This document shows positions 6,553 to 14,125 of a DNA stretch of 16,875 nt, piece by piece (the first letter of the stretch is position 1; the number at the start of each line of letters is the position of its first letter). Below the pieces are notes generated by a model, which made no database searches, was not told the origin of the DNA, and saw only the letters and a list, made by a program, of their open reading frames with translations. This DNA is from Candidatus Mesolinea sp. UBA5823 (GTDB lineage Bacteria; Chloroflexota; Anaerolineae; Anaerolineales; Anaerolineaceae): NCBI GenBank assembly GCA_002417685.1, contig DICP01000021.1:5481-22355 (forward strand), in the 5' to 3' direction. The position numbers and the translations under genes are program-made.

Positions 6553-8985
6553 TTATTCAGCATCAGTTGTGCTGTTCGATAGCAGTTGCATAGCAGGTTT
6601 GCCATAAATAGACGAGGAAAAATCGTGTAGTTTGACGACTGGAAAAAAGCCGCGTGAGCTGATACCTTGCACCCAGCTTCGTTGACTAAGTGCACTAAGA
6701 TAAGTTCGATAAAAGTCTAGCTGGGCAGCTAAATCTGCTGGGTAGGCGGCATAGGCAGATGCTCTTGGGCTGATTAAGCAATCGGCAGATGGGTAAGTAA
6801 AATCATCTGCAGAGAGAGAAGGCGCGTTCAGACCAGCAAAAAATTGCTTATCGTTCGAACTCCGCTGGAAATTAGCTACAATGTTATTAAGGGTATTTTC
6901 TACAGATTGTTGATCATAGCTTGTATTAACGTCAGCAATAGGTTGAAACTGTAAGTAAAAGCCGTCAATTTGATCGTAAAACGTATATTCGGGAAGTTCT
7001 GATTCTCCAACGGGTAATGCCCAAAGTATGAGACCCTGGTAATACTGATTTATTTTTTGAAGTAATGCCTCCCACAGTTGATCGGCATTCTTAGGTGTAC
7101 CTTTGTTATCTATTGTGGTTTCGACGCCACCTGGGAGGCTGGCGCTTACGTCAACACCGCCAAGGATAAGCTGATCAACCTTGTTATTAGCAGCAAATTG
7201 CGTATAGCTTATTGCAAATCGCTCGTATTCCTGGTACCATTGCTGCCACCACAGCGCATCTCTTTTAGAATTTTGCCACCACTCCGCTGAGCTCATAGAA
7301 AAATCCAGACGCGGGTAAAGCCCGACAGTAAAGCCACTTTCTTTGGCTAACTGCACCAAATCAGCTAAATCCATCATCAGCATACTTTGTTCGAGATTAG
7401 GGGAGAGCTGAGGAAGATTGTTTAAGATTGAAACCTTCCAAGTGGGCGTAAAAATAACCCAATTGAAGCCTGATTGTCTCAGCTCCATTAAACTATCCCG
7501 ATAACGATTAAGATCAGAGGGTTGATAGTCTGGAAGGAATTCAACCCCAATAGGTTCATTGCCATTTCCAAGCATAACAGAATCTTGAGATCCGCCTAAT
7601 TGAGGCTGCCAGCCATGCCAATTGGAGACGGTATGTACGCTTGTGTTCGCAGGAATATCAGCTATTGAAATTGGCGAGGCATAACTCGCCTCATCGTATG
7701 CAAGATCACACTGGGCGTTACGACAAATACGATATTGCGTGTTTTGCCTAGCATCAGGCCTTAAAAAGAGCAAGATCATCCATTGATTATTACCCAGAGG
7801 CCACATCGGAAGGGGTTGTTGCCAAGTCCCTTGCTTTAGCTGAATGGAAATTGAATCTTCTGCGGGTGTCTCCACTGGGACTGTGACTTTAATCGTAATG
7901 GGCTCAAAGCCTGCCATACCCCACGATACGATGGTATCTTCGATGGTCACATCGCGATCTGGAATAATTATCCGCCTAGTAACCAGTTTGCCATCTTTAT
8001 CGCGTTCGGCGTTGAGGTAGCCATCACCAAGGGTATAACGATAAACTAGCGCATTACCAGCATGGAATTTGAGCTGCAAGGAGTATTTGCCATCGTCCAA
8101 ACGGCTCAGGATGGGCATCCGTGAAGCAAGACTGCTAACACCATTAGACAAATCAGCATACACATTGCCCAACTGGTAAAGATTACCGGCTAACCGAATC
8201 GGTGCACCACTTCCTTCATCCGGCACACTAACAGTAAAAGTGACATTGACTTCCGGCAATGGCGTCAGTACGATCACAGCCGGCGTCGAAAGATTTGCCA
8301 CAATATTGGCTTCTTGTTGGTATGAAAGGTAGGCACCATCAATAGAAATAGCAGAGAGATTGTGTGTACCTACGGGGATCTGATTGAAATCGAAGCGACC
8401 GGTAGCATCTGTGAAGGTCTGGTAACCAGCCACAGTGACGAGAATATCAGCTAAAGGTTGTTTTGTGCTTTGGTCAGAAATAATTCCGGTGAGTTTGCCG
8501 AGATCCCCCTCATAAGGCAGCTCGGGCCAGCCCGAAATGATGTCCTTGATGGTTGTATTCTTGGCTACAGTCATCGTCCGGTAGATAACTGTGTTGCCAT
8601 CTGCAGTAGCTTCGGGTTGGCTGATAGGGAAGGTGCTCACATAACGATACTTAATAATTTCACCGAAGGGCAGCAGAAGCGTCCCAGCGTAATGGTTCTC
8701 TTCAATCTTAGTCAGCTCGTAGCGGGTGATATTGCGATCCAGACCACTGAGCTCATCCAGCACCTCAATGGCTATCACAGTCTCATCAGAATAACTACGG
8801 CGCAGTTCCGCATTGAACACTACAGGTACAAGTTCTGGCTCCTCAAGGCGCGCGGGCAAGGTTAAGGGTGTTTCTACTGGTTTTTCAGTTTTAGGAACAA
8901 TGGAAAGGGCACATCCCGAGAGGAAACCTAAAACGGTAATGATGCATAGATAAGTGATAACTTGCCTAACCGTTTTCGGTTTCAT
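6553..8985 (-). CDS. Multidomain surface lipoprotein with GH-like C-terminal barrel
   Basis: The N-terminus is a lipoprotein signal: a basic start, a hydrophobic stretch (10-21) and a lipobox LSGC with C25, so the protein should be lipid-anchored outside the membrane. Then come a beta-rich module (about 55-155), a carboxypeptidase regulatory-like/PEGA-type segment (about 162-240, with TGIISDQSTKQPLADILVTV), and two more beta modules (about 245-357 and 362-456). The three beta modules share an ending: YRY or YRI, then about 30-40 residues later an I-x-S-x-W-like close, recalling starch-binding or glycan-binding folds. The last part (about 475-790) reads as a TIM barrel of the glycoside hydrolase type, with a GVEFLPDYQPSDLNRYRDSL stretch and many Trp/Tyr. 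I cannot assign a family or catalytic acids, so a sugar-binding or glycan-cleaving role is inference. It starts 9 bp after nusB, with GAGGCGG upstream of the ATG. Confidence 0.75.
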   Translation of the reverse strand: MKPKTVRQVITYLCIITVLGFLSGCALSIVPKTEKPVETPLTLPARLEEPELVPVVFNAELRRSYSDETVIAIEVLDELSGLDRNITRYELTKIEENHYAGTLLLPFGEIIKYRYVSTFPISQPEATADGNTVIYRTMTVAKNTTIKDIISGWPELPYEGDLGKLTGIISDQSTKQPLADILVTVAGYQTFTDATGRFDFNQIPVGTHNLSAISIDGAYLSYQQEANIVANLSTPAVIVLTPLPEVNVTFTVSVPDEGSGAPIRLAGNLYQLGNVYADLSNGVSSLASRMPILSRLDDGKYSLQLKFHAGNALVYRYTLGDGYLNAERDKDGKLVTRRIIIPDRDVTIEDTIVSWGMAGFEPITIKVTVPVETPAEDSISIQLKQGTWQQPLPMWPLGNNQWMILLFLRPDARQNTQYRICRNAQCDLAYDEASYASPISIADIPANTSVHTVSNWHGWQPQLGGSQDSVMLGNGNEPIGVEFLPDYQPSDLNRYRDSLMELRQSGFNWVIFTPTWKVSILNNLPQLSPNLEQSMLMMDLADLVQLAKESGFTVGLYPRLDFSMSSAEWWQNSKRDALWWQQWYQEYERFAISYTQFAANNKVDQLILGGVDVSASLPGGVETTIDNKGTPKNADQLWEALLQKINQYYQGLILWALPVGESELPEYTFYDQIDGFYLQFQPIADVNTSYDQQSVENTLNNIVANFQRSSNDKQFFAGLNAPSLSADDFTYPSADCLISPRASAYAAYPADLAAQLDFYRTYLSALSQRSWVQGISSRGFFPVVKLHDFSSSIYGKPAMQLLSNSTTDAE

Positions 8986-8994
8986 AAACCGCCT

Positions 8995-9423
8995 CTACTG
9001 AGAAAGTGCTTGTTTTAATGCATCCAAATTGTCAACCAAACTGCCTAATACGCCGTTTATAAAACGGGGCGAACTATCGGTGCCAAAAGTTTTAGCCAGT
9101 TCGACTGCCTCATTGATGCCCACCTTGAGGGGAGTTTTACGGTAAATGGCTATCTCCCACAAGGCGATGCGTAAAATGTTACGATCGATAATCGCGACCT
9201 GATCCAAGGGCCATTCGGGGGCATGTTGCGCGATCAAACGGTCCAAACGGTCTTTATTCTGATTGACACCTAATGCGATTTCTTGCGCGAAATCATATTC
9301 TGCTGTGTCCAGCTCATTTTCTTCAGCCCGTTCCTGAAGTACCGTACCCAAAGGGTGGTCGGCGATATCCACCTCATATAAGGTTTGCAGGGCGGTGTAT
9401 CGCGCTTTTGTGCGGGATTTCAT
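8995..9423 (-). CDS. nusB: Transcription antitermination protein NusB
   Basis: NusB with NusE (S10) binds boxA RNA and joins the antitermination complex that speeds rRNA transcription. The 142-aa length and all-helical sequence fit the family. Characteristic stretches are the opening MKSRTKARYTALQTLYEVD, DQVAIIDRNILRIALWEI in the middle and INEAVELAKTFGTDSSPRFINGVLG near the end. Only six T residues separate the upstream Asp23 stop codon from this ATG, and no purine-rich ribosome site is visible. Translation probably depends on ribosomes finishing the upstream gene. The Asp23-nusB pairing is common in Firmicutes and fits the family call. Confidence 0.95.
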   Translation of the reverse strand: MKSRTKARYTALQTLYEVDIADHPLGTVLQERAEENELDTAEYDFAQEIALGVNQNKDRLDRLIAQHAPEWPLDQVAIIDRNILRIALWEIAIYRKTPLKVGINEAVELAKTFGTDSSPRFINGVLGSLVDNLDALKQALSQ

Positions 9424-9429
9424 AAAAAA

Positions 9430-9765
9430 TTACGCTTCGAGGTCAACGTCCGTAACATGAACATTTACGTATGCAACATCCATACCAACCATTTCGGAAA
9501 TTGCTCTGGTAACGCGCTGCTGAATGGTTTCGGCGACCACGCGGACGTTCTCCTCGCCATTGATGACGACGTAAACATCCACATAGATGGTCGAGTCTTT
9601 AACTACAATTTTTACACCTTCATCATCATGGCGTTCTGATTTGGCAACCGGGAAATAGACAGGCGCCATGCGGCTCACACCAGGAGTTTCGAGCGTCGTC
9701 AGGCGCACAATTGTATTTAGCACGGAGGGAGCGATGGTAGTCTTGCCAGAAGTTGTTTCTTCCAT
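9430..9765 (-). CDS. Asp23/Gls24 family envelope stress protein
   Basis: This 111-aa protein belongs to the Asp23/Gls24 (DUF322, YqhY-like) family. Members are small cytosolic or membrane-associated proteins linked to envelope stress and, for YqhY, to control of fatty acid synthesis. The signature is visible: TIAPSVLNTIVRLTTLETPGV at the start, the beta-rich GVKIVVKDSTIYVDVYVVI in the middle and the C-terminal VGMDVAYVNVHVTDVDLE. No membrane segment is present. AAGGAG precedes the ATG. It starts 12 bp after the 174-aa gene and ends 6 bp before nusB, the conserved yqhY-nusB order. The exact role is not established. Confidence 0.92.
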   Translation of the reverse strand: MEETTSGKTTIAPSVLNTIVRLTTLETPGVSRMAPVYFPVAKSERHDDEGVKIVVKDSTIYVDVYVVINGEENVRVVAETIQQRVTRAISEMVGMDVAYVNVHVTDVDLEA

Positions 9766-9777
9766 TTTTCTCCTTAA

Positions 9778-10302
9778 TTATGATTGTTCGCCAGCAGGTT
9801 CTGAGCCAGGCAAGCGCCCAGTCAGCCAGACAGTCATCAATGAAATCGCATCTGAACTTGCATCAATTTCAGTTTTTTGTTTTACCAGATTTGCCAACTT
9901 TTCGAAGCTCAGTTCTTCTGGCCAGCCAAGTGCAAAAGCATTTTCTGGATCGGGGTAGAGAGGTGCTTGGTCGTTAGGTTCAAAACCCAACTCGGAAATA
10001 ACCGATTGTAAATCCGCCTGTAGGTCTGAGTTAATATCTACCCAAGAGGAGAGGATCGCTTTTAAGAAACGAGATTCTTTCTCGAAGGGAGATTCCATGG
10101 CACGCAATTGCAATGCTTGTGGAGCAGCTAAAGGATTGCGAAATCCGCTAATTTTAACGAATTCTCTCATCGCTTGCGTGAGCTCCCGTTTATTTTCTGG
10201 TGATAAGGTGTCTTTCTCATTAAGCACGGTTGAGAGAATTTCTCTACGAAAATCCGGCAGTAGAAAGACGTTGAGTGAAATCATTGGCAATAAACTACTC
10301 AT
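9778..10302 (-). CDS. Uncharacterised 174-aa protein
   Basis: I do not recognise a family. The protein is predicted mostly helical and soluble, with no signal peptide, membrane segment, Cys cluster or nucleotide-binding motif. The N-terminus is hydrophobic (MSSLLPMISLNVFLLPDF) but broken by Pro, so not a clear anchor. The middle (about 30-130) is rich in charged residues, with a FGWP-like ALGWPEELSFEKL near 123-135. It is very likely real: an AAGGAG site lies 5 bp before the ATG, it is uninterrupted, and it stops 12 bp before the Asp23-family gene. Its position suggests co-expression with Asp23 and nusB, but no function can be given. Confidence 0.8.
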   Translation of the reverse strand: MSSLLPMISLNVFLLPDFRREILSTVLNEKDTLSPENKRELTQAMREFVKISGFRNPLAAPQALQLRAMESPFEKESRFLKAILSSWVDINSDLQADLQSVISELGFEPNDQAPLYPDPENAFALGWPEELSFEKLANLVKQKTEIDASSDAISLMTVWLTGRLPGSEPAGEQS

Positions 10303-10380
10303 TTTAGCTCCTTAGCGTTGGCGAATCAGCATGCATGCCCAACTATCCTTTGAAAAAGCATTGAAAGTACGCAATATTGG

Positions 10381-10638
10381 TTAATACTCTTCACCCTCGT
10401 CTTCTTCGTCTTCTTCATCCTCGTCTTCGACCTCTTCTTCCCACTCTTCAGTTTCATCTTCCGGGACAAGGGGTTCCCATTCATCCAAATCTTCATCTTC
10501 CCAGTTTTCTGTTCCAGCTTCCTCATCGGGGGTGTAAGTCTGGCAACCCGTATCCGGATTCAGTTCGATTGCAGCAGCAGTGCAATAGCGGTCGTCAAGG
10601 AACAGGCAATCTAAATAGTGACAGCGAATTTTTGGCAT
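10381..10638 (-). CDS. Small four-cysteine protein with very acidic tail
   Basis: The 85-aa product has two parts. The head (1-36) holds four Cys at 6, 11, 19 and 32 in the pattern C-x4-C-x7-C-x12-C, suggestive of a small zinc-binding domain of the kind seen in DUF1540-like proteins. The tail (37-85) has 32 Asp/Glu among 49 residues, with Trp spaced through it. AAGGAG lies 8 bp before the ATG, supporting translation. It sits alone between rel and the 174-aa gene, with gaps of 86 and 78 bp. Acidic tails often mask or mimic nucleic acid or bind cations, but a function here is only a guess. The opposite-strand reading of the same bases is a shadow of the GAA/GAT-rich tail. Confidence 0.78.
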   Translation of the reverse strand: MPKIRCHYLDCLFLDDRYCTAAAIELNPDTGCQTYTPDEEAGTENWEDEDLDEWEPLVPEDETEEWEEEVEDEDEEDEEDEGEEY

Positions 10639-10671
10639 TCTAAATTCTCCTTAAAATGTAAGCTAAAATCT

Positions 10672-10704
10672 CGGCTGGCATTTTACCTTAGGTTAAGCTA
10701 GCCG
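10672..10704 (-). other. Hairpin between rel and the four-cysteine gene
   Basis: CGGCTGGC (10672-10679) and GCTAGCCG (10697-10704) pair at seven of eight positions, with a further CC/GG and TTA/TAA pairing inside. On the minus strand no T-run follows, so it is not a standard intrinsic terminator. It could be an RNA processing or attenuation point that separates rel from the downstream run. Confidence 0.4.
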
Positions 10705-10724
10705 TAAAGCACTCTCCCAATATT

Positions 10725-12923
10725 TTATCCTGGTTTGACGCGGATAGCCTCGATTACATTAGGGATATTCTCCAGGCGAGCAAGTAAGCGGCTCAATTGG
10801 CTGATACCGCCAACCTCAATTTCCAGATTGATGACAACAATATTCTGCCGGCTGTTCATGGAAAGATCAATGAGATGCACCGGTTCACTGGAGATAACAT
10901 TGGAAATATCAGCCATTAATCCTTGGCGGTCATATGCCTTAATTTGGAGGGGTACGGGATAAGATTTTTCCTCCATGCCCCAATCGACTTTGATCAGCCG
11001 CTCTTTATCTTTAACTCGCAGGACGTTGGGACAATCGGAACGATGAATGGTAACGCCTCTACCGCGTGTAATATAGCCAATGATTTCATCACCTGGCATA
11101 GGGTTACAGCAACGCGCCATGCTCGTAGCTAAGCCTTTAAGTCCCATCACCGTGACTGTAGCGCCAGGCCGAACCTTAGCCGGCGCTGTGGGCATGACTG
11201 CAATAGTTTCAGGTTCGGGTTCCCGCTGGGTTTCGGCGATGCGGTTTACCAAGCGGCCAATAGGAATATCTCCGCATCCAATCCCTATATATAAATCATC
11301 TAAAGTTTTTACATGGAATTCATCCACAAATTGACTAAGATCAACTTGACCAATCCCGAGTCGTTTGAACTCTTTTTCGATGGTCATCTTGCCATGCTCG
11401 AGGTTTTGTTCTCGGTTCTGTTGCTTAAACCATTGTTTAATCTTGGAGCGCGTTCGGTTGGATTTAACTAAACCTAAGTTGGGGTTTAGCCAATCTCGGC
11501 TAGGTCCTCCTCGGTTGGCTGTTAGTATCTCGACTTGATCGCCAGTTTTAAGCTGGTAATCCAAAGGAACCATCTTACCATTTACCTTGGCGCCTCGGCA
11601 GCGATGACCAACATTAGTGTGAACCATATACGCAAAATCAATTGGAGTGGCGCCATAAGGCAGCTCTACCACGTCTCCTTTGGGCGTGATGACATACACA
11701 CGGTCCCGGAGCACATCTAGGTGCTCTCTCTCCAGGCTCTCAGAACTTTCTTCAATATCCATGCTCCAGGAAAGCAAGCTGCGCAGGATGTTAACTTTTT
11801 GCTCATATTCGTTAGAAATTGGGGTCTTATTTTCTTTATAGCGCCAGTGAGCAGCCACACCATATTCAGCGTTGTAGTGCATCTCCCAGGTGCGGATTTG
11901 AATTTCTAAAGGTTTTCCGTCCTTGTATATAACCGTAGTATGCAAGGATTGATAGTTGTTTGGTTTTCTGGCAGCAATATAGTCATCAAATTCGCCCGGG
12001 ATAGGTTGGAAGTGCATGTGAATAATGCCTAGGACTTTATAGCAGGTTTCAACGTCATCAACAATGATGCGGACTGCTCGCAGGTCGCGTACGGCTTCGA
12101 AGCTTTCACCTTTACGCAGCATTTTGCGATAGATAGAATAAATATGTTTCGGGCGGCCAGTGATTTTTGCCTCGACGTCAGATTTACGCAAGAGATCTTC
12201 CAATTCTGAAATGATTGTTTTGATCTCATCTTCTCGTTTCGTTCGGCGGGAAGCGAGTTGTTCCGCGATTTTGCTATATTCTTCGGGGTTCACATAGCGA
12301 AACGCTAAATCTTCAAGCTCCCATTTGATCTGCCAGATACCCAATCGGTTTGCCAGTGGAGCAAAAATATCCAGTGTTTCCTGTGCGATTCTTTTCTGCC
12401 GATCTGGGGGGAGGTCTTTCAGGGTGCGCATGTTATGCAAACGGTCAGCTAACTTGACGATGACTATATGAACGTCCTCACCGATGGCAAGCAGCATCTT
12501 GCGCAGCGTCTCAGCGGCTAAATCCCCTTTCCATGTTGAGCTTGGACCCTCTGTTTCGGACATTGGAACGCGTTCTTCGGGGTGCTGATCCCCACGGGAA
12601 AGTTGTGGAAGGCTGGTGATCTTCGTAAGGTCTTCTACGTATTTGGCTACTTGATCGCCAAATTGGGCTCGAATTTCATCCAAGGTTACATTTGTGTCGA
12701 TGAGAATATCGTGCAACAAACCAGCAATTACTAAGTTTGGATGCACTTCCATATCTAGCAAGATGTTCGCCACGCCAACACAGTGAGAGACGTATGGTAA
12801 GCCTGAAGCGCGCGTTTGCCCAGCGTAAGCTTGTTCAGCGAGCAGGTAAGCTTTTTTTATCTGCTCGATGTCGCTTGCAGAATAACTCGCAGGAAATTTA
12901 TGAAAAGCTTTTTCGAACTCCAT
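10725..12923 (-). CDS. rel: Rel-type (p)ppGpp synthetase with altered hydrolase motif
   Basis: This is a long RelA/SpoT homologue of 732 aa, the stringent-response enzyme that makes ppGpp or pppGpp from ATP and GDP or GTP. Domains in order are hydrolase HD (about 25-195), synthetase (about 250-365, with D280, G-loop YQSLHTT 324-330 and E340), TGS (about 405-468), helical and zinc-finger-like region (C605, C606, C631) and ACT (about 657-730). Hydrolase residues H47, H71, D72, D160 and N164 are present. The motif normally HDxxED reads HDILID, so Glu is replaced by Ile75. A stretch of about 20 extra residues sits near 104-130. The synthetase looks intact. The start fits homologues but lacks an obvious ribosome site. 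The gene follows the flavoprotein pair by 38 bp. The net direction of activity cannot be settled from sequence. Confidence 0.93.
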   Translation of the reverse strand: MEFEKAFHKFPASYSASDIEQIKKAYLLAEQAYAGQTRASGLPYVSHCVGVANILLDMEVHPNLVIAGLLHDILIDTNVTLDEIRAQFGDQVAKYVEDLTKITSLPQLSRGDQHPEERVPMSETEGPSSTWKGDLAAETLRKMLLAIGEDVHIVIVKLADRLHNMRTLKDLPPDRQKRIAQETLDIFAPLANRLGIWQIKWELEDLAFRYVNPEEYSKIAEQLASRRTKREDEIKTIISELEDLLRKSDVEAKITGRPKHIYSIYRKMLRKGESFEAVRDLRAVRIIVDDVETCYKVLGIIHMHFQPIPGEFDDYIAARKPNNYQSLHTTVIYKDGKPLEIQIRTWEMHYNAEYGVAAHWRYKENKTPISNEYEQKVNILRSLLSWSMDIEESSESLEREHLDVLRDRVYVITPKGDVVELPYGATPIDFAYMVHTNVGHRCRGAKVNGKMVPLDYQLKTGDQVEILTANRGGPSRDWLNPNLGLVKSNRTRSKIKQWFKQQNREQNLEHGKMTIEKEFKRLGIGQVDLSQFVDEFHVKTLDDLYIGIGCGDIPIGRLVNRIAETQREPEPETIAVMPTAPAKVRPGATVTVMGLKGLATSMARCCNPMPGDEIIGYITRGRGVTIHRSDCPNVLRVKDKERLIKVDWGMEEKSYPVPLQIKAYDRQGLMADISNVISSEPVHLIDLSMNSRQNIVVINLEIEVGGISQLSRLLARLENIPNVIEAIRVKPG

Positions 12924-12961
12924 GATTTACGGCAGCTATAGTATGCCACATTTTGCCAGTT

Positions 12962-14125
12962 TTATTTTAACATTTCTTCACTTGTAAATGCCCGCTGTAA
13001 ACTCAAGCTTTCTAAACAAGCATGTTCCTGTGGATTTAGGCGTCCTTCAATTAAGTGGGTCAACAAGCGCGCAACGCCTGGACCTAACATAAAGCCCTGA
13101 CCACACAAGCCGGTTGCCAAGAGATAACCCCCTACTGAATCGACGCTGCCAAGGATAGGTAAACCATCTGGCGTCATCGGGTAAGTGCCGCGCCAGGAAC
13201 GCCTTAGGCGTAAGTTCATCAGCTTTGGCATCAGATCAATCAGACGTTGTGAGCCGACTGTAAGAAAACCACTCGTATTTTGGTTCAAAAAACCCATAAT
13301 TGGCGGGTCTGGCGTGAGGCAGAAGATAATCTTTCCCGTCGGATGTTGGTAAAAGTAAAAGTTATTCGATCCGGGCGTAGGGCGGATATCTACAACCATG
13401 GCATCAAACAGCGGTCGTGTTGGTTCCGTGATTGCCGCTTCGTGGGCTTCTGGCTGCACAGGCAAAGGCACACCTAATAACGCTGAAATCTCTCCAGCCC
13501 AAGAGCCGGCTGCGTTAATAAAATACTTGCAGAAATATTGTTCGCGATCGGTAATTATCTGGCTGACTCTCCCATTTGCCAATGTGACCTGGCTGACTTT
13601 TTCATTAAAGTGGAATTCTGCACCAGAAGCTTTCGCATGCTTATAAAAAGCCGCAGCGGTTTTGAGTGGAGAAGCAGAGCCATCCTCAGGTGAAAATGTG
13701 CCACCGCGCAAACCTTTAGGCTGCAAGCCAGGGATAAGCTGCAAAATTTGGTCGGCACTATGCCAATCGATATTTAACCCCAAGGATTTCTGCACAGCCA
13801 GCAAGCTTTTTAGGTTGGCTTCAACCTTCTCATCATAAGCGACAAAACTATAGCCACCTGAGCGCCATTCGATATCATCCCCATAATTTTCTTGCCATGT
13901 AGATAGTATATTAATGCTATCTGCGCATAGGTATATTTTTGAAGGATCAGAATGGGTAGCACGTACGCCGCCGATGGCGTGCTTATTGGAAGCTTGGCCG
14001 CAGCTGGGTAGTGCTTCGATAACGAGAACGCTAAAGCCTGCTTGTGTTAAATACATCGCCGTGGGGGTACCGACAGAACCGGCGCCGGCGATGATAACAT
14101 CAAAGGTCCGCGTTGAGCTCATCAT
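12962..14125 (-). CDS. FAD-dependent amine/imino-acid dehydrogenase, beta subunit (DAO family)
   Basis: This 387-aa flavoprotein of the D-amino-acid oxidase fold carries the dinucleotide-binding GAGSVG (14-19) and a C-terminal FAD contact region ATGLCGQGFMLGPG. Family members oxidise glycine, sarcosine, proline, hydroxyproline, opines or similar amines. Its ATG lies inside the stop region of the upstream 704-aa gene (ATGA, 14122-14125), so the two are translationally coupled. That pairing matches HcnB/HcnC, opine oxidase OoxA/OoxB and archaeal PDH1-type proline dehydrogenases, where the DAO subunit takes electrons from substrate and the partner passes them on. The AGATGAG upstream is a weak ribosome site. 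The substrate is unknown; a second Met directly follows and is an alternative start. Confidence 0.85.
   Translation of the reverse strand: MMSSTRTFDVIIAGAGSVGTPTAMYLTQAGFSVLVIEALPSCGQASNKHAIGGVRATHSDPSKIYLCADSINILSTWQENYGDDIEWRSGGYSFVAYDEKVEANLKSLLAVQKSLGLNIDWHSADQILQLIPGLQPKGLRGGTFSPEDGSASPLKTAAAFYKHAKASGAEFHFNEKVSQVTLANGRVSQIITDREQYFCKYFINAAGSWAGEISALLGVPLPVQPEAHEAAITEPTRPLFDAMVVDIRPTPGSNNFYFYQHPTGKIIFCLTPDPPIMGFLNQNTSGFLTVGSQRLIDLMPKLMNLRLRRSWRGTYPMTPDGLPILGSVDSVGGYLLATGLCGQGFMLGPGVARLLTHLIEGRLNPQEHACLESLSLQRAFTSEEMLK

Noticed and set aside
8458..8865. 135-aa plus-strand open frame inside the lipoprotein gene
   Set aside because: It lies wholly antisense to a well-supported gene, with no ribosome site and no recognisable domain.
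10377..10643. 88-aa plus-strand Leu/His/Pro-rich open frame
   Set aside because: It is the mirror of the acidic GAA/GAT-rich tail of the four-cysteine gene on the other strand, and it has no ribosome site.
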